From assembly GCA_903871875.1 (NCBI GenBank), contig CAIQIR010000039.1, positions 78,959 to 142,958 of the forward strand: a stretch of DNA of 64,000 bases, in the 5' to 3' direction. A model generated the notes under the pieces. That model made no database searches. It was not told where the DNA came from and worked only from the letters and a program-made list of their open reading frames with translations. This DNA comes from an uncultured Schlesneria sp. (GTDB lineage Bacteria > Planctomycetota > Planctomycetia > Planctomycetales > Planctomycetaceae). Below are positions 8,777-18,531 of this stretch, piece after piece. The first letter of the stretch is position 1, and the number at the start of each line of letters is the position of its first letter. A program made the position numbers and the translations under genes.

Positions 8777-10177
8777 ATGAACGGTCCTGAACTCTTGAGA
8801 ATCGTGGATGCGATTCATCGAGATAAGAGCATTGACAAGGAAATTGTGTTCGAAGGGATCGAGCAAGCCATTCTTTCGGCGGCGCGGAAGCACTACGGCG
8901 AAGAGGAAGTTATCGAAGTTCACGTTGATCGGACCACGGGTCATCCGACCGTCAAGACGAACGGTCAGGAAGTCGATTCCGATGCTTTGGGTGAGTTGCT
9001 GGGGCGAATTTCCGCTCAAACCGCCAAGCAGGTGATGATTCAAAAGATTCGCGAAGCAGAACGCGACGCGCTGTTTGACGAATATGTCGAGCAACGCAAC
9101 CAGATCGTGACCGGAACGGTTTCGAAGCTGGAGGGTGGCTCGTCCATCGTTAATCTCGGGAAGGTCGAAGGGTTGCTGCCTCGCGGTGAGCAAATCCCCG
9201 GTGAAGGCTTTCGCGTGGGTGATCGAGTCAGGGCGATTGTTCTGGAAGTTCGCAAGTCGGGCAGCCGCGTCAAGATTATTCTTTCGAGAATTCACGTCGA
9301 ATTCGTGCGGCGATTGTTCGAGTTGGAAATCCCGGAAGTTTCTGAGCGAATTATCGAAGTTCGGTCGTTGGCTCGCGAAGCTGGCTATCGGTCGAAAGTG
9401 GCGGTCAGCTGCATTGACAACAACATCGACGCGGTCGGAGCTTGTGTTGGTGTTCGCGGGGCGCGGATCAAGAATATTACGGGTGAGCTGGGCGACGAAA
9501 AGATCGATATTGTTCGCTGGAATGATTCGTTGCAGGTGCTTGTTCCCAATGCGCTGCAGCCAGCCGAAGTGGAAGACGTGATTCTCTGTCCGATGTTGGG
9601 GCGAGTGATCGTGCTGGTGCGCGACGATCAATTGTCGCTCGCCATCGGCAAGCGGGGGCAAAATGTCCGGCTCGCGTCGAAGCTCGTGGGTTGGGATATT
9701 GAAGTGATGACGCGAGAGGAGCTGGATGAGCAGCTTGAGCGAGCCGTTCAGGCCTTCTCGGAGACTCCGGGTGTCACGGCTGATTTGGCCGAGAGTTTGG
9801 TGGCCCAGGGCTTTTTGAGCTTTGATGACTTGTCGGTGATCGAGCCCGATCAGTTGGCGGAGATGGGTGGGCTGACAGAAGAGCAGTGTGACATCATCGT
9901 GGCCCACGCCGAGAACGAAAGTGAACGGCTGGAACGCGAAGAAAAGCTACGACGCGCTCAAGAGAAGGCGCAGGCATCGATCAATTCGCATCACGAGCAT
10001 GAAGAGCGACGGAAGCCAGGTGTTCCAGAAAAGGTTGAGCCGGTGGTCGAGGCCGCCCCAGAGGTGGTCGAGACGCCAGTTGACACTGAAGTAGCGTCGG
10101 CTGATACTGAGGCCGCATCGCCAGAGGCTGAAGTGACAACCGACATGAATGAAGTAGGGCATCAGTCCGGTCCGTGA
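8777..10177 (+). CDS. nusA: Transcription termination/antitermination protein NusA
   Basis: This 466-residue RNA polymerase-associated factor controls pausing, termination and antitermination. Domains in order: the N-terminal domain (residues 1 to about 115), an S1 domain (about 110-185, [20 protein letters not shown]), and tandem KH domains (about 200-330, with [11 protein letters not shown] and [14 protein letters not shown]). A helical repeat (about 335-380, [20 protein letters not shown]) follows, then a Glu/Ala-rich tail. The tail of about 80 residues is unlike proteobacterial NusA. It leads the nusA-infB-rbfA cluster and has a terminator-like hairpin in its leader. Confidence 0.95.
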   Translation: MNGPELLRIVDAIHRDKSIDKEIVFEGIEQAILSAARKHYGEEEVIEVHVDRTTGHPTVKTNGQEVDSDALGELLGRISAQTAKQVMIQKIREAERDALFDEYVEQRNQIVTGTVSKLEGGSSIVNLGKVEGLLPRGEQIPGEGFRVGDRVRAIVLEVRKSGSRVKIILSRIHVEFVRRLFELEIPEVSERIIEVRSLAREAGYRSKVAVSCIDNNIDAVGACVGVRGARIKNITGELGDEKIDIVRWNDSLQVLVPNALQPAEVEDVILCPMLGRVIVLVRDDQLSLAIGKRGQNVRLASKLVGWDIEVMTREELDEQLERAVQAFSETPGVTADLAESLVAQGFLSFDDLSVIEPDQLAEMGGLTEEQCDIIVAHAENESERLEREEKLRRAQEKAQASINSHHEHEERRKPGVPEKVEPVVEAAPEVVETPVDTEVASADTEAASPEAEVTTDMNEVGHQSGP

Positions 10178-10586
10178 GTTTTGAGGGTCGGGTCGAGTTG
10201 ACTCGATGTTTGTTTGATCTGCATTTCATCGATTGAGGTATCTGTCATCGTCGAGGCGATGGTGGGGTCTCAGGAGTGGTAGGGCGCAGAGCCTCTTTTA
10301 GGGAAACAGTGAAGCCCGTAAGAAGTGCCGATTTGGGTTGGCAGCCCGAAGTTCAACGTCGTCATCACAATCATGAACAAAGTGCTGGCGAACACGAATC
10401 GCTGGATGTGAATGGACCGTCAGCGTTTGACGGGGCGTGACAAGAGCGATTCGGTTCCGATGGCGTTTGAGAAAATACAATTCGGGCAGCGGTTCCGGGA
10501 CTGAGTATCGTTCCGGCGTCCCCCCCCTGGTCGTCGCAAATACTCCGGCAATTCCGGTTGGGCATTTCCCTACGAAGGACTGGCGT
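10178..10586 (+). other. nusA-infB intergenic region, no recognised gene
   Basis: In many bacteria a ylxR gene (RxCxxCR motif) lies here; no such motif was found in these 409 bp. A GTG-started 43-codon frame at 10309-10440 has weak support. The infB frame is open back to 10437, but that extension has no IF2 similarity. The stretch most likely holds a leader or a secondary promoter for infB. Confidence 0.4.
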
Positions 10587-13457
10587 TTGAAAATACGAAT
10601 CTTCGCTCTTGCCAAAGAGCTTGATATCGATAGCAAATTATTGATCGATTACTGTGCCAAGGCCGGGATCACGATCAAGAATTCTGCATTGGCGAGTATC
10701 TCGCCGGAAGAACGCGATCGCGTTCTGGATGTCATGCGATCAAGTGGTCCTGCGGCTTCCACAGCTGCCGCTCCAGGTGTCCCTGTTCCGGCCGCTTCGG
10801 CGCCGGTGATGGCGTCGCGCGACCCCGTTGTCGATTTGGCCGTCAAATCGCGGCCGATCCGAGTCATGGGTGCCAAGCCGCCTTTGATGGTGCCTCGTTC
10901 GCGGATGAGCGACGCCGATTCCGCCAAACCGGTCGCCGAGGCGCCCGCTGCGGTTGATGTCGAGGAAACTCCGGTCGTCGAACCTGTCGAATCGATCGAA
11001 ATGGCCCCGCCGGTGGCTGTCGAAGAGGTTGTTGCCAAAGAATCGCCGCGGAAGCCCGAAAGCCGTGGCAAATCGGGTGGTATTCCGTCGTCTCCCCAGC
11101 CGCCGCAAGGTGAGCCCGTCGACGATTCCACTCTAGCACCGCCCAAGACAACGGTCGCATCAGCGGTCGAAAGCAAAGACAAGGGTGGGCCCGTTCAGCC
11201 GCCCGTTTCGCGAAGTGATTTTGCGGGGCCGTCCTCGCCACAAAAATCGATGCGTGTCATGGTCTCGCGTGGAACCGCTGATATGGCAGGTGCCAAAGCG
11301 GGAGCCCCGATCAAGAAGGCGAAAGCGGCTGGGCCCCAAATCGCAGAAATTCCGCGATTCAAGGCGCCTCCCTCGAATAAAACGCCAAAACCCGAAGAAG
11401 CCACTCCGCAGCGGCCCGTCCAGCGATTCAATGCCGATGGTCCGACAAAAGAAGCTCCGTTGGGGCCGATTTTGAGGAAGCGGCCTGAGACGACGACGAA
11501 AAAGAAACCGGGTGAAGACGAGCCGGATGATACGAAGGCCAAGAAACACGTCGGCGGTGCATCCTTGCAGGATGCCCGCAATCAACGGCGCAAAGTCAGT
11601 TTGAAGGATATCGACGAAGAGGAAGATCGCGGTGGGCGTGGATCGCGAGTTCGCCCGAAACCTCATCGGCGTTCGGGGCCGGTACCGTTGAAGTCGACGG
11701 CCGAACTTGAGCTGCCTTTGACCGTGCGATCTCTGTCCGAAGGGATCGGTCGTCCTGCCAAGGCGATCATGCAGATTCTCTGGCAGCGGGGTGACATGGT
11801 GACGATCAATTCTGCGTTGGAAGAAGACGTTGCGATTGAGATCTGTCTTGAACTTGGCGTTGATCTGCAGATTCGCCGTGAAAAAACCATCGAAGACGAA
11901 GTCACCGAAGTCGTCTCTGGAGAAGATCTTCCCGAAGATCTGCTGCCTCGTCCGCCGATCATCACGATCCTGGGGCACGTCGATCACGGAAAGACGACAC
12001 TGGTCGACAAATTGCGATCCGCGAATGTGGCGGGATCGGAATATGGAGGTATCACCCAGCATATTGCCGCCTATCAGATCGAACATAACGGTCAGAAGCT
12101 GACTTTTGTGGATACACCCGGTCACGCGGCATTCGGTGAGATGCGTGCCCGCGGTGCGAACGTGACGGACATTGTCGTACTGGTTGTTGCGGCCAACGAC
12201 GGCGTCATGCCGCAAACCGTGGAATGTATTTCCCACGCCCGTGCAGCGAATGTTCCGATCGTCGTGGCGATGAACAAAATCGACTTGCCGGAACGCAACG
12301 AACAGCGCGTGCTGACGGAACTGTCGGCGCAAAACGTTCTGGCGGCCGAATGGGGCGGCGACGTCGAAGTCGTACGGACTTCGGGACTCACCGGTCAGGG
12401 CTTGCCTGAACTGCTGGACACGTTGCTGCTGACCTCGGAACTTCACGAGTTCAAAGCGAACCCAAACCGACCTGCATCGGGTGTCTGTCTGGAAGCGTTC
12501 CGGGACGAGGGGCGCGGGCCGTTGGCCTGGTTGATCGTCCAGAAAGGCACTCTTCGCGTCGGCGATGTCATGTTGTGCGGCGAGGCCTATGGTCGTATTC
12601 GTGCGATGTACAACGAACGCGACGAAGAACTGCAAGAGGCTCTTCCTTCGACCCCGGTCAAAGTCGCTGGTCTCGACATCGTTCCCGGTGCCGGAGGACA
12701 ATTCCTGGTGCTGTCGGATGTCGAAGCGGCTCGCGAGGCGGCCGAATCACGTCGTCAAAAGGGACGTGCTTCCGTGCTGGCCAACATGGGTGGCAAACGC
12801 ACCCTGGAGGATATTCTGAATGCCGCGCTGGAAGGCGAGATCCAGGATCTGGCCGTGATCGTCAAGGCCGATTCGCCGGGATCGCTCGAAGCACTGAGAA
12901 GCGAATTGGGCAAGTTCGAACATGCCGAAGTTCGAGTCAAACTGCTGCACGAGGGTGTCGGTGGTGTCAACGAAAGCGATGTCTATCTGGCCTCGGCCTC
13001 GAACGCGGTCATCTTCGCGTTCCATGTCATTGCCGAAGACCGGGCTCAGTTGCTGGCTCAACAGGAAGGTGTCGAAATCCGTCGTTACAACATCATTTAT
13101 GAAGTGATGGACGAGATTCGCCGGATCCTGGAAGGCATGCTCAGGCCCGAACAGAAGGAAGTCGCTACCGGTCGTGCGATCGTGTTGCGAACCTTCAGTA
13201 TTACTCGCTTTGGGACGATCGCCGGATGTCGCGTGCTGAACGGGACCATCGAACGATCGAGTCGCATCCATCTGATTCGTGATCAACGAGTGATCAACAC
13301 CTACAACATCGCCTCACTGAAACGTGAAAAAGACGATGCACGCGACGTTCGCGAAGGGATGGAATGCGGGATTCGACTCGAGAACTTCAACGACGTCAAA
13401 GAAGGTGATTTGCTGGAAGCGTTCAAGATCGAAGAAGTCAAACGATCGTTGGAATAA
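10587..13457 (+). CDS. infB: Translation initiation factor IF-2
   Basis: This GTPase delivers initiator tRNA to the 30S subunit. The TTG start at 10587 is chosen because GAAGGA at 10574-10579 lies 7 bp upstream and the protein then begins [20 protein letters not shown], the IF2 N-terminal module. Residues from about 60 to 370 are Pro/Ala/Glu/Lys-rich linker. A second IF2-N module ([19 protein letters not shown]) precedes the G domain, with G1 GHVDHGKT near residue 463, G3 DTPGHAAF and G4 NKID. Domains II-IV follow and end in the fMet-tRNA-binding C-terminus. At 956 residues it is on the long side, due to the linker. Confidence 0.96.
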   Translation: MKIRIFALAKELDIDSKLLIDYCAKAGITIKNSALASISPEERDRVLDVMRSSGPAASTAAAPGVPVPAASAPVMASRDPVVDLAVKSRPIRVMGAKPPLMVPRSRMSDADSAKPVAEAPAAVDVEETPVVEPVESIEMAPPVAVEEVVAKESPRKPESRGKSGGIPSSPQPPQGEPVDDSTLAPPKTTVASAVESKDKGGPVQPPVSRSDFAGPSSPQKSMRVMVSRGTADMAGAKAGAPIKKAKAAGPQIAEIPRFKAPPSNKTPKPEEATPQRPVQRFNADGPTKEAPLGPILRKRPETTTKKKPGEDEPDDTKAKKHVGGASLQDARNQRRKVSLKDIDEEEDRGGRGSRVRPKPHRRSGPVPLKSTAELELPLTVRSLSEGIGRPAKAIMQILWQRGDMVTINSALEEDVAIEICLELGVDLQIRREKTIEDEVTEVVSGEDLPEDLLPRPPIITILGHVDHGKTTLVDKLRSANVAGSEYGGITQHIAAYQIEHNGQKLTFVDTPGHAAFGEMRARGANVTDIVVLVVAANDGVMPQTVECISHARAANVPIVVAMNKIDLPERNEQRVLTELSAQNVLAAEWGGDVEVVRTSGLTGQGLPELLDTLLLTSELHEFKANPNRPASGVCLEAFRDEGRGPLAWLIVQKGTLRVGDVMLCGEAYGRIRAMYNERDEELQEALPSTPVKVAGLDIVPGAGGQFLVLSDVEAAREAAESRRQKGRASVLANMGGKRTLEDILNAALEGEIQDLAVIVKADSPGSLEALRSELGKFEHAEVRVKLLHEGVGGVNESDVYLASASNAVIFAFHVIAEDRAQLLAQQEGVEIRRYNIIYEVMDEIRRILEGMLRPEQKEVATGRAIVLRTFSITRFGTIAGCRVLNGTIERSSRIHLIRDQRVINTYNIASLKREKDDARDVREGMECGIRLENFNDVKEGDLLEAFKIEEVKRSLE

Positions 13458-13536
13458 GATTACAAGGTCCGCGGATCGCCACCAGGTGAACGAGCCGAAG
13501 TAGGTGGCCAGACTGGCCGAATGAGTTCGAGGTTTC

Positions 13537-13983
13537 ATGAATACACGTCGCGTCGCCAAAGCTGCGGAAGCCATCCGAGAATCGGTCAGCATGACGATTC
13601 TGGTCGGGCTGCGCGATCCTCGCATCAAGCATGTCACCGTGTTGCGGGTGGAAGTGAGCGGTGATTTGCGGGCTGCGAAGATCTACGTGTCGGTCATGGG
13701 AGATGCCAAGACTCAGGCTCTCACGATGCACGGACTGGATTCGGCTCGGGGATTTATTCAGTCGAAGGTTGCGGACCGTTTGCAGACCAAGAACACGCCC
13801 GTACTGAAATTTGTGCTCGATCCGGGCGTCAAGTTCAGTGCCGAAACATCCCAGACTTTGCGTGAAGTCTTCCCGACAGATTCGACCTCGGTCGAGGAAA
13901 AGGAATCTCGCGATTCCGAATTCGAAGCCGGAAACGACGAGATAAATGACGAAAGCGTGTCGGGGAGTGCCGATACGCGGTAG
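13537..13983 (+). CDS. rbfA: Ribosome-binding factor A
   Basis: This 148-residue protein has the KH-like RbfA fold signature: RVAKAAEAIRESVSMTIL, LRDPRIKHVTVLRVEVSGDLRAAKIYVSV and a C-terminal helix segment TPVLKFVLDPGVKFS. RbfA binds the 30S subunit during late 16S rRNA maturation and cold adaptation. It follows infB by 79 bp in the standard nusA-infB-rbfA order. The last 35 residues form an acidic tail (VEEKESRDSEFEAGNDE) that is less conserved in the family. Confidence 0.93.
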   Translation: MNTRRVAKAAEAIRESVSMTILVGLRDPRIKHVTVLRVEVSGDLRAAKIYVSVMGDAKTQALTMHGLDSARGFIQSKVADRLQTKNTPVLKFVLDPGVKFSAETSQTLREVFPTDSTSVEEKESRDSEFEAGNDEINDESVSGSADTR

Positions 13984-14162
13984 ACGCGAGTACGTCAGGT
14001 AAGGTTTTATTCCTCGCGCGGTCGTGAGTTCAGACATTTTTAAAGATTGTTCGCATTCGTTATCCGAGAAATCGTTGATGCGACTAAGCCAACGGGGGCG
14101 TCCCGTTGACAAATGTTGAATCCAATGCCGAACGCAGCATAGAACGGAGTTGAGACAAGCCC

Positions 14163-15053
14163 ATGGTTGTAGCGTCCCGTGCCAAGGCGTCCGATCGGGC
14201 ATCGCTTCTCAAGAAGCTGTTTCCAATCATCAAGAAGCGTTACAAGATTCTAATTCCCAAAGGCGGCAAGCCGGTTTTGGAGACGATGCTTTATGCCATC
14301 TGTCTCGAAGATTCGACCGTCGAACTGGCCGACGAATCTTTTCGAAGATTGTTCGCGGAATTTCCCGACTTGAACGAAGTACGCGTCAGTACGGTGGGAG
14401 AAATCGAACGCGCCTTTGATGGGCAGGCGGCTGCGGAATGGCGGGCGTTTCGTGTGATTTCGGTCTTGAAGTTCGTCTTCGACAAATCGTACGCCTTCGA
14501 GTTCGAAAGTCTGCGGAAGAAAACGCTCGATCTGGCCACGAAGCAATTGGCGAAGATCAAGGATTTGTCACCGTTCGTGCGCGACTACACGCTGCACGAA
14601 GTCACCGGTGCGCACATGATCCCGATCGATCCGGCAACGGCGCGTCTGCTGATCTGGCTGGGATTGGCATTGCCGAACCAGACTCAGGAACAAATCGGCG
14701 AAACGATGAAGGGCGCTGTTCGCAAGGCAGAAGTCGAAACCTTCGTGTTCACGATGCGATGCCTGGCTTCGGACCCCAGCCTGTCACCCGCGTTTGATGC
14801 GACCAAATATCCGGCGCCCGAGGGTGGGCACGATACGGATACCGCGATTGACCGCCTAAACGATCTCGTGAAGAATGGACTGGAAAAACCGGTCAAGGCC
14901 GCTGCGGCCAAGGTGGCTGTGACGAAGAAGGCCGTTGTGAAAAAAGAGCCTGCGAAAGCCCCCGACAAGTCGCATCACAAGCCCACGGCGCCGTCGAAGC
15001 CCCCCGAAAAGAAGGCCGTCGTTGCGAAAAAGCCGCTCAAGAAAAGTCGCTGA
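14163..15053 (+). CDS. HhH-GPD/endonuclease III-like protein with basic C-terminal tail
   Basis: Residues about 15-220 resemble the endonuclease III fold: KPVLETMLYAICLEDSTVELAD parallels the start of Nth. IPIDPATARLLIWLGL, with Asp156, parallels the VDTHxxR segment holding the catalytic Asp. The hairpin loop with the catalytic Lys (LPGVGxKTA) and the four iron-sulfur Cys are absent. It may therefore bind DNA without glycosylase activity, or be a divergent monofunctional enzyme. Residues from about 235 to the end are Lys/Ala/Pro-rich, like histone H1 tails, and would bind nucleic acid. It lies between rbfA and a TPR gene, 179 bp after rbfA. Family assignment is moderate. Confidence 0.55.
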   Translation: MVVASRAKASDRASLLKKLFPIIKKRYKILIPKGGKPVLETMLYAICLEDSTVELADESFRRLFAEFPDLNEVRVSTVGEIERAFDGQAAAEWRAFRVISVLKFVFDKSYAFEFESLRKKTLDLATKQLAKIKDLSPFVRDYTLHEVTGAHMIPIDPATARLLIWLGLALPNQTQEQIGETMKGAVRKAEVETFVFTMRCLASDPSLSPAFDATKYPAPEGGHDTDTAIDRLNDLVKNGLEKPVKAAAAKVAVTKKAVVKKEPAKAPDKSHHKPTAPSKPPEKKAVVAKKPLKKSR

Positions 15054-15233
15054 TACAAGCCTTGTCGTGATCGTGGGAGACGAGTTTTCAATTCCGTTGA
15101 AAGAGGGAATCGAAGTGGCGAGATCCGGTCATTCGGCGAGCTGGGGTTGACATAAGCCCCGTGGAAACGGAATTTCAAGCAATATCGGCGTTCCCCCCAC
15201 GAGCGCCATCGGCGGTTTGAAGGAGATCAGGCG

Positions 15234-17519
15234 ATGCGTTCCGCACTGCAGCAGCGGTTTTTCGTTGCGGTTCTGTTGTTTTCCGGCGTCGCTCGATTGG
15301 ATGCCCAAGCGCCGCCGGCGGTAACGAAGCCCGCCGATTCAGTGGATCCCGGCGGCGCCCTGCGAAGCGGTTATCGCCTGCAAGAGGCGGACGATCTGGC
15401 GGTGCCCTTGCAGCCGCTCGTTCCGCGGTCTGCGGCGATTGAATCCCGGAATGAAGCATTGTCCTGGTATATGACCGGACGATTGCTCGATTCCGATCAT
15501 CGTAACGAGCCGCGCAAGGCGCTTGAGGCTTATCGGAAAGCCGTGAAGCTGGATCCCGAAGCGATCGAGATTTATCGAAATCTGGTGCCGCTCGAGTTTG
15601 CCTTCAACAATATCGAGGCTGCGGTTGTTTTTGCGGCGAAAGCCGTGCAACTGGATCCCGACGATTACAAGATTCTGGAATTGCTGGCGATCCAGGCGGC
15701 CGATTCGAAAGAGCTTCCCGACGCGATCAAGTATCTTGAGCTGGCCATCAAGTCGCCCCGCATCGACAAGCACTCTCCCGAATTCGTCATGCTGAATAAG
15801 AGCCTCGGCATGTTGTATGCCGCGACGGGACAGCGAGAACGGGCTGCCGATTGCTATGAAATTGTCTTCGATGCGATCAAGACACCCGAAAAATATGAGA
15901 TGGATCAACGCCTGAAAACGGCGCTGCTGAACGATGCTCCGACCAGTTACGAAAACCTTGGCCAAGTTCTGCTCGATGGAAATCGGTTGAAGCTGGCCCT
16001 GGAGGCGTTTGAGTTGGCTGCGGGAAAATCGTCCCGCGCCGGCGCGGGTAATCTGATTTTCAATCGCGCCAAGATTCTCTTCCTGTCGGAAAAATACGAA
16101 GAGGCTTTGACCGAACTGGAAAAGTATTTTGACGCTCAGCGAACATCCAAAGGCCGTCTTCCTTACCAGTTGCTGGCTGACATTCTGGCAAAGCTGAATC
16201 GATCCGATGAATTGATTCGTCGTCTGGAAGCGATGGCCGAGAACGATGCCCAGAACGCATTCTTGTTGTACTTCCTGGCGGATAAGCTGGCGGATGTCAA
16301 CGAACTGGAGCGGGCACGAGCGATCTACGATGCCAAGCTTCGCAGTGGTGGCGATGCATCGGGGTATGTGGGGTTGGCCCGCGTGCTGCGGAAAATGCAG
16401 AAAGCCGATGAACTACTCGAAGTGTTGGGGCGTGGCATCGCGCGGGGCGAAGAATCAATTGCCCTGCTTGAACCGGAAATCAAGGCCCTCTCGGAAGATA
16501 AGACCTTGATGCCGCGGATGATCGAATCGGGGCGGGCCCGTGCGAAATCCAATCAGCTGAAGTTTGAAGAGGCTTATTTGTTGGCCAAATTCGCGGCCGC
16601 CCTGAAAGAACCCGAAACGTCGGCCGAGTTTTATCGTCTGGCCATTGAATTGAATCACAATCCGGCTCGGCCCGTGGTGATGATTCAGATGGAAATGGCC
16701 GACATGCTGCTGGAACTGCGCAAGTATCGCGAAGCGGCCGATGCCTACAATGAATTGCTGGCGACCAAGCAATTGAGCGAACACGGTCAGGCGCGGACCT
16801 ATTGGCTGCTGTCTCAGGCACTGGCTTTTGAAAATCGTATGGATGAGGCGCTCGACGCCATTTCCAAAGCCATTCAACTGGATGACAACGACCCACGTTA
16901 TCGTTTTTATGAAGCTCGAATTTACAGCAGCGCGAAACGTTGGGACGACGCAATTCTGAAGTTTGATCAGTTGATGAAAGATTTTGCGGATAACAAGGAA
17001 GTGGTCTTGCTGGGGCAATTCAGCCTGTCGAACGTCTACGTTCAGAAAGGCGAGTTGCGTAAGGGCGAGGAAATCCTCGAGAAGGTATTTGAGGTCAATC
17101 CCGACAATCCTCAGGTAAATAATGATTTGGGATATTTGTGGGCCGACCAGGGAAAGAACCTGGAACAAGCCGAGAAAATGATTCGCAAGGCACTGACGGT
17201 CGAACCAGAAAATGGTGCCTATCTCGATAGTTTGGGCTGGGTGTTGTTCAAACTGGGTCGATACGAAGAAGCGATTCCGCCTTTGGAACAAGCGACACAG
17301 AAAATTCTCGGCGGCGATGCCACGGGTTGGGATCACCTGGGGGATGCTTTACTGAAGGCGATGCGGGTTGAAAAGGCGGTCGAAGCATGGAAAACGGCAC
17401 TCCAGCATTCGGAAGAAGACTCCACACCCGACCCCCAATTGATCGAGCGTCTTAAGGACAAACTCAAACAACATGAATCCAAAACCGAGCCGAAGCCGGC
17501 AGAGAAGGGTTCACCTTGA
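15234..17519 (+). CDS. Large secreted TPR protein
   Basis: This 761-residue protein starts with a signal peptide (MRSALQQRFFVAVLLFSGVARLDAQ in two parts, hydrophobic core VAVLLFSGVA). TPR units run from about residue 80 to 750. They include KALEAYRKAVKLDPEAIEIY, NNDLGYLWADQGKNLEQAEK and YLDSLGWVLFKLGRYEEAIP; the C-terminal block is the most canonical. The end is charged and Pro-rich. It probably acts as a periplasmic scaffold. It is on the same strand as the translation cluster and is followed by the YebC gene, but no functional link is visible. Confidence 0.8.
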   Translation: MRSALQQRFFVAVLLFSGVARLDAQAPPAVTKPADSVDPGGALRSGYRLQEADDLAVPLQPLVPRSAAIESRNEALSWYMTGRLLDSDHRNEPRKALEAYRKAVKLDPEAIEIYRNLVPLEFAFNNIEAAVVFAAKAVQLDPDDYKILELLAIQAADSKELPDAIKYLELAIKSPRIDKHSPEFVMLNKSLGMLYAATGQRERAADCYEIVFDAIKTPEKYEMDQRLKTALLNDAPTSYENLGQVLLDGNRLKLALEAFELAAGKSSRAGAGNLIFNRAKILFLSEKYEEALTELEKYFDAQRTSKGRLPYQLLADILAKLNRSDELIRRLEAMAENDAQNAFLLYFLADKLADVNELERARAIYDAKLRSGGDASGYVGLARVLRKMQKADELLEVLGRGIARGEESIALLEPEIKALSEDKTLMPRMIESGRARAKSNQLKFEEAYLLAKFAAALKEPETSAEFYRLAIELNHNPARPVVMIQMEMADMLLELRKYREAADAYNELLATKQLSEHGQARTYWLLSQALAFENRMDEALDAISKAIQLDDNDPRYRFYEARIYSSAKRWDDAILKFDQLMKDFADNKEVVLLGQFSLSNVYVQKGELRKGEEILEKVFEVNPDNPQVNNDLGYLWADQGKNLEQAEKMIRKALTVEPENGAYLDSLGWVLFKLGRYEEAIPPLEQATQKILGGDATGWDHLGDALLKAMRVEKAVEAWKTALQHSEEDSTPDPQLIERLKDKLKQHESKTEPKPAEKGSP

Positions 17520-17736
17520 ACGCTGAAAAAATTCGCCGGGGGTGACTATAATCGCCGTCCTGGTGTCTGTGGCATTGGGGATTTCTCGTGGCCGTCGTCG
17601 CCGCTCACTTCAGGGTTCGGTTCATTTCCGCAAGGCGGTGATTGCGGAACCCGGCATTGTTTCATGTTGTCGGAATCGTATTCGAATTCGAGGACGGTTT
17701 CCGTTTTCCATTACTCCCGATTTGATTTCAGAGACC

Positions 17737-18492
17737 ATGGCAGGACATTCCCATTGGGCGAATATCGCCTTCAAGAAAGGCCTCGTCGACAAGAAGCGAG
17801 GCAAATTGTTTGGCAAGCTGGCGCGTTACATCATCGTCGCCGCCCGACGCGGAGGTGGTGACCCCGCTGCCAATCTGGCGTTGAGGTATGCGATTGATCG
17901 GGCTCGCAAGGCGTCGATGTCAAACGACACCATCGAAAGGGCCGTCAAAAAGGGAACCGGTGAGCTTGAGACCGAGACCTACGACGAAGTCTTGTACGAG
18001 GGATACGGACCGCACGGAGTGGCCATCCTCTGCGAGATTTTGACCGAAAACCGTAATCGGACGGCCGGTGAAATTCGCAAATTTTTCGAAGTCAACGGCG
18101 GAAACCTTGGCAGCACGGGTTGCGTCGCCTGGATGTTCGAACGGAAGGGAATTATTCAGATTTCCACCAAAGCAGTAGCGGAAGATCGCTTGTTTGAGAT
18201 CGCCCTCGACGCGGGTGCATCAGACGTACAACAAGTCGGCGAAACATTCGAAGTCAGTTGTACTCCGGACTCGTTTCAAGCGGTGAATGCAGCGATTGAA
18301 GCGGCCAATATTCCGACCGAGTCGGCTGAAGTTATGCGCGTGGCGGCAAATACCGTCGATCTGGATGCCGACGCGGCGCGAGCGGTGCTCAAGTTGATGG
18401 AGATTTTGGAAGATCACGACGACGTTCAAAGCGTCACCGCCAACTTCAACATTCCAGAATCGGTCATGGCCGAATTGGAAGCTGACGCCTAA
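17737..18492 (+). CDS. YebC/PmpR family protein
   Basis: This 251-residue protein starts MAGHSHWANIAFKKGLVDKK, the family hallmark, and continues with GGGDPAANLALRYAIDRARK, NRNRTAGEIRKFF and NLGSTGCVAWMFERKG. YebC proteins have been described as transcriptional regulators and more recently as helping ribosomes through difficult proline motifs. Which applies here cannot be told. The frame is open 65 codons further upstream, but ATG 17737 gives the exact family start. The 217 bp before it must contain the promoter. Confidence 0.92.
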   Translation: MAGHSHWANIAFKKGLVDKKRGKLFGKLARYIIVAARRGGGDPAANLALRYAIDRARKASMSNDTIERAVKKGTGELETETYDEVLYEGYGPHGVAILCEILTENRNRTAGEIRKFFEVNGGNLGSTGCVAWMFERKGIIQISTKAVAEDRLFEIALDAGASDVQQVGETFEVSCTPDSFQAVNAAIEAANIPTESAEVMRVAANTVDLDADAARAVLKLMEILEDHDDVQSVTANFNIPESVMAELEADA

Positions 18493-18531
18493 CGGGGATG
18501 CCGTGATCAAAGTGATGCTGATCATGACCGT

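Noticed and set aside
10309..10440. GTG-started 43-codon frame between nusA and infB
   Set aside because: It lacks the YlxR Cys motif and any family pattern.
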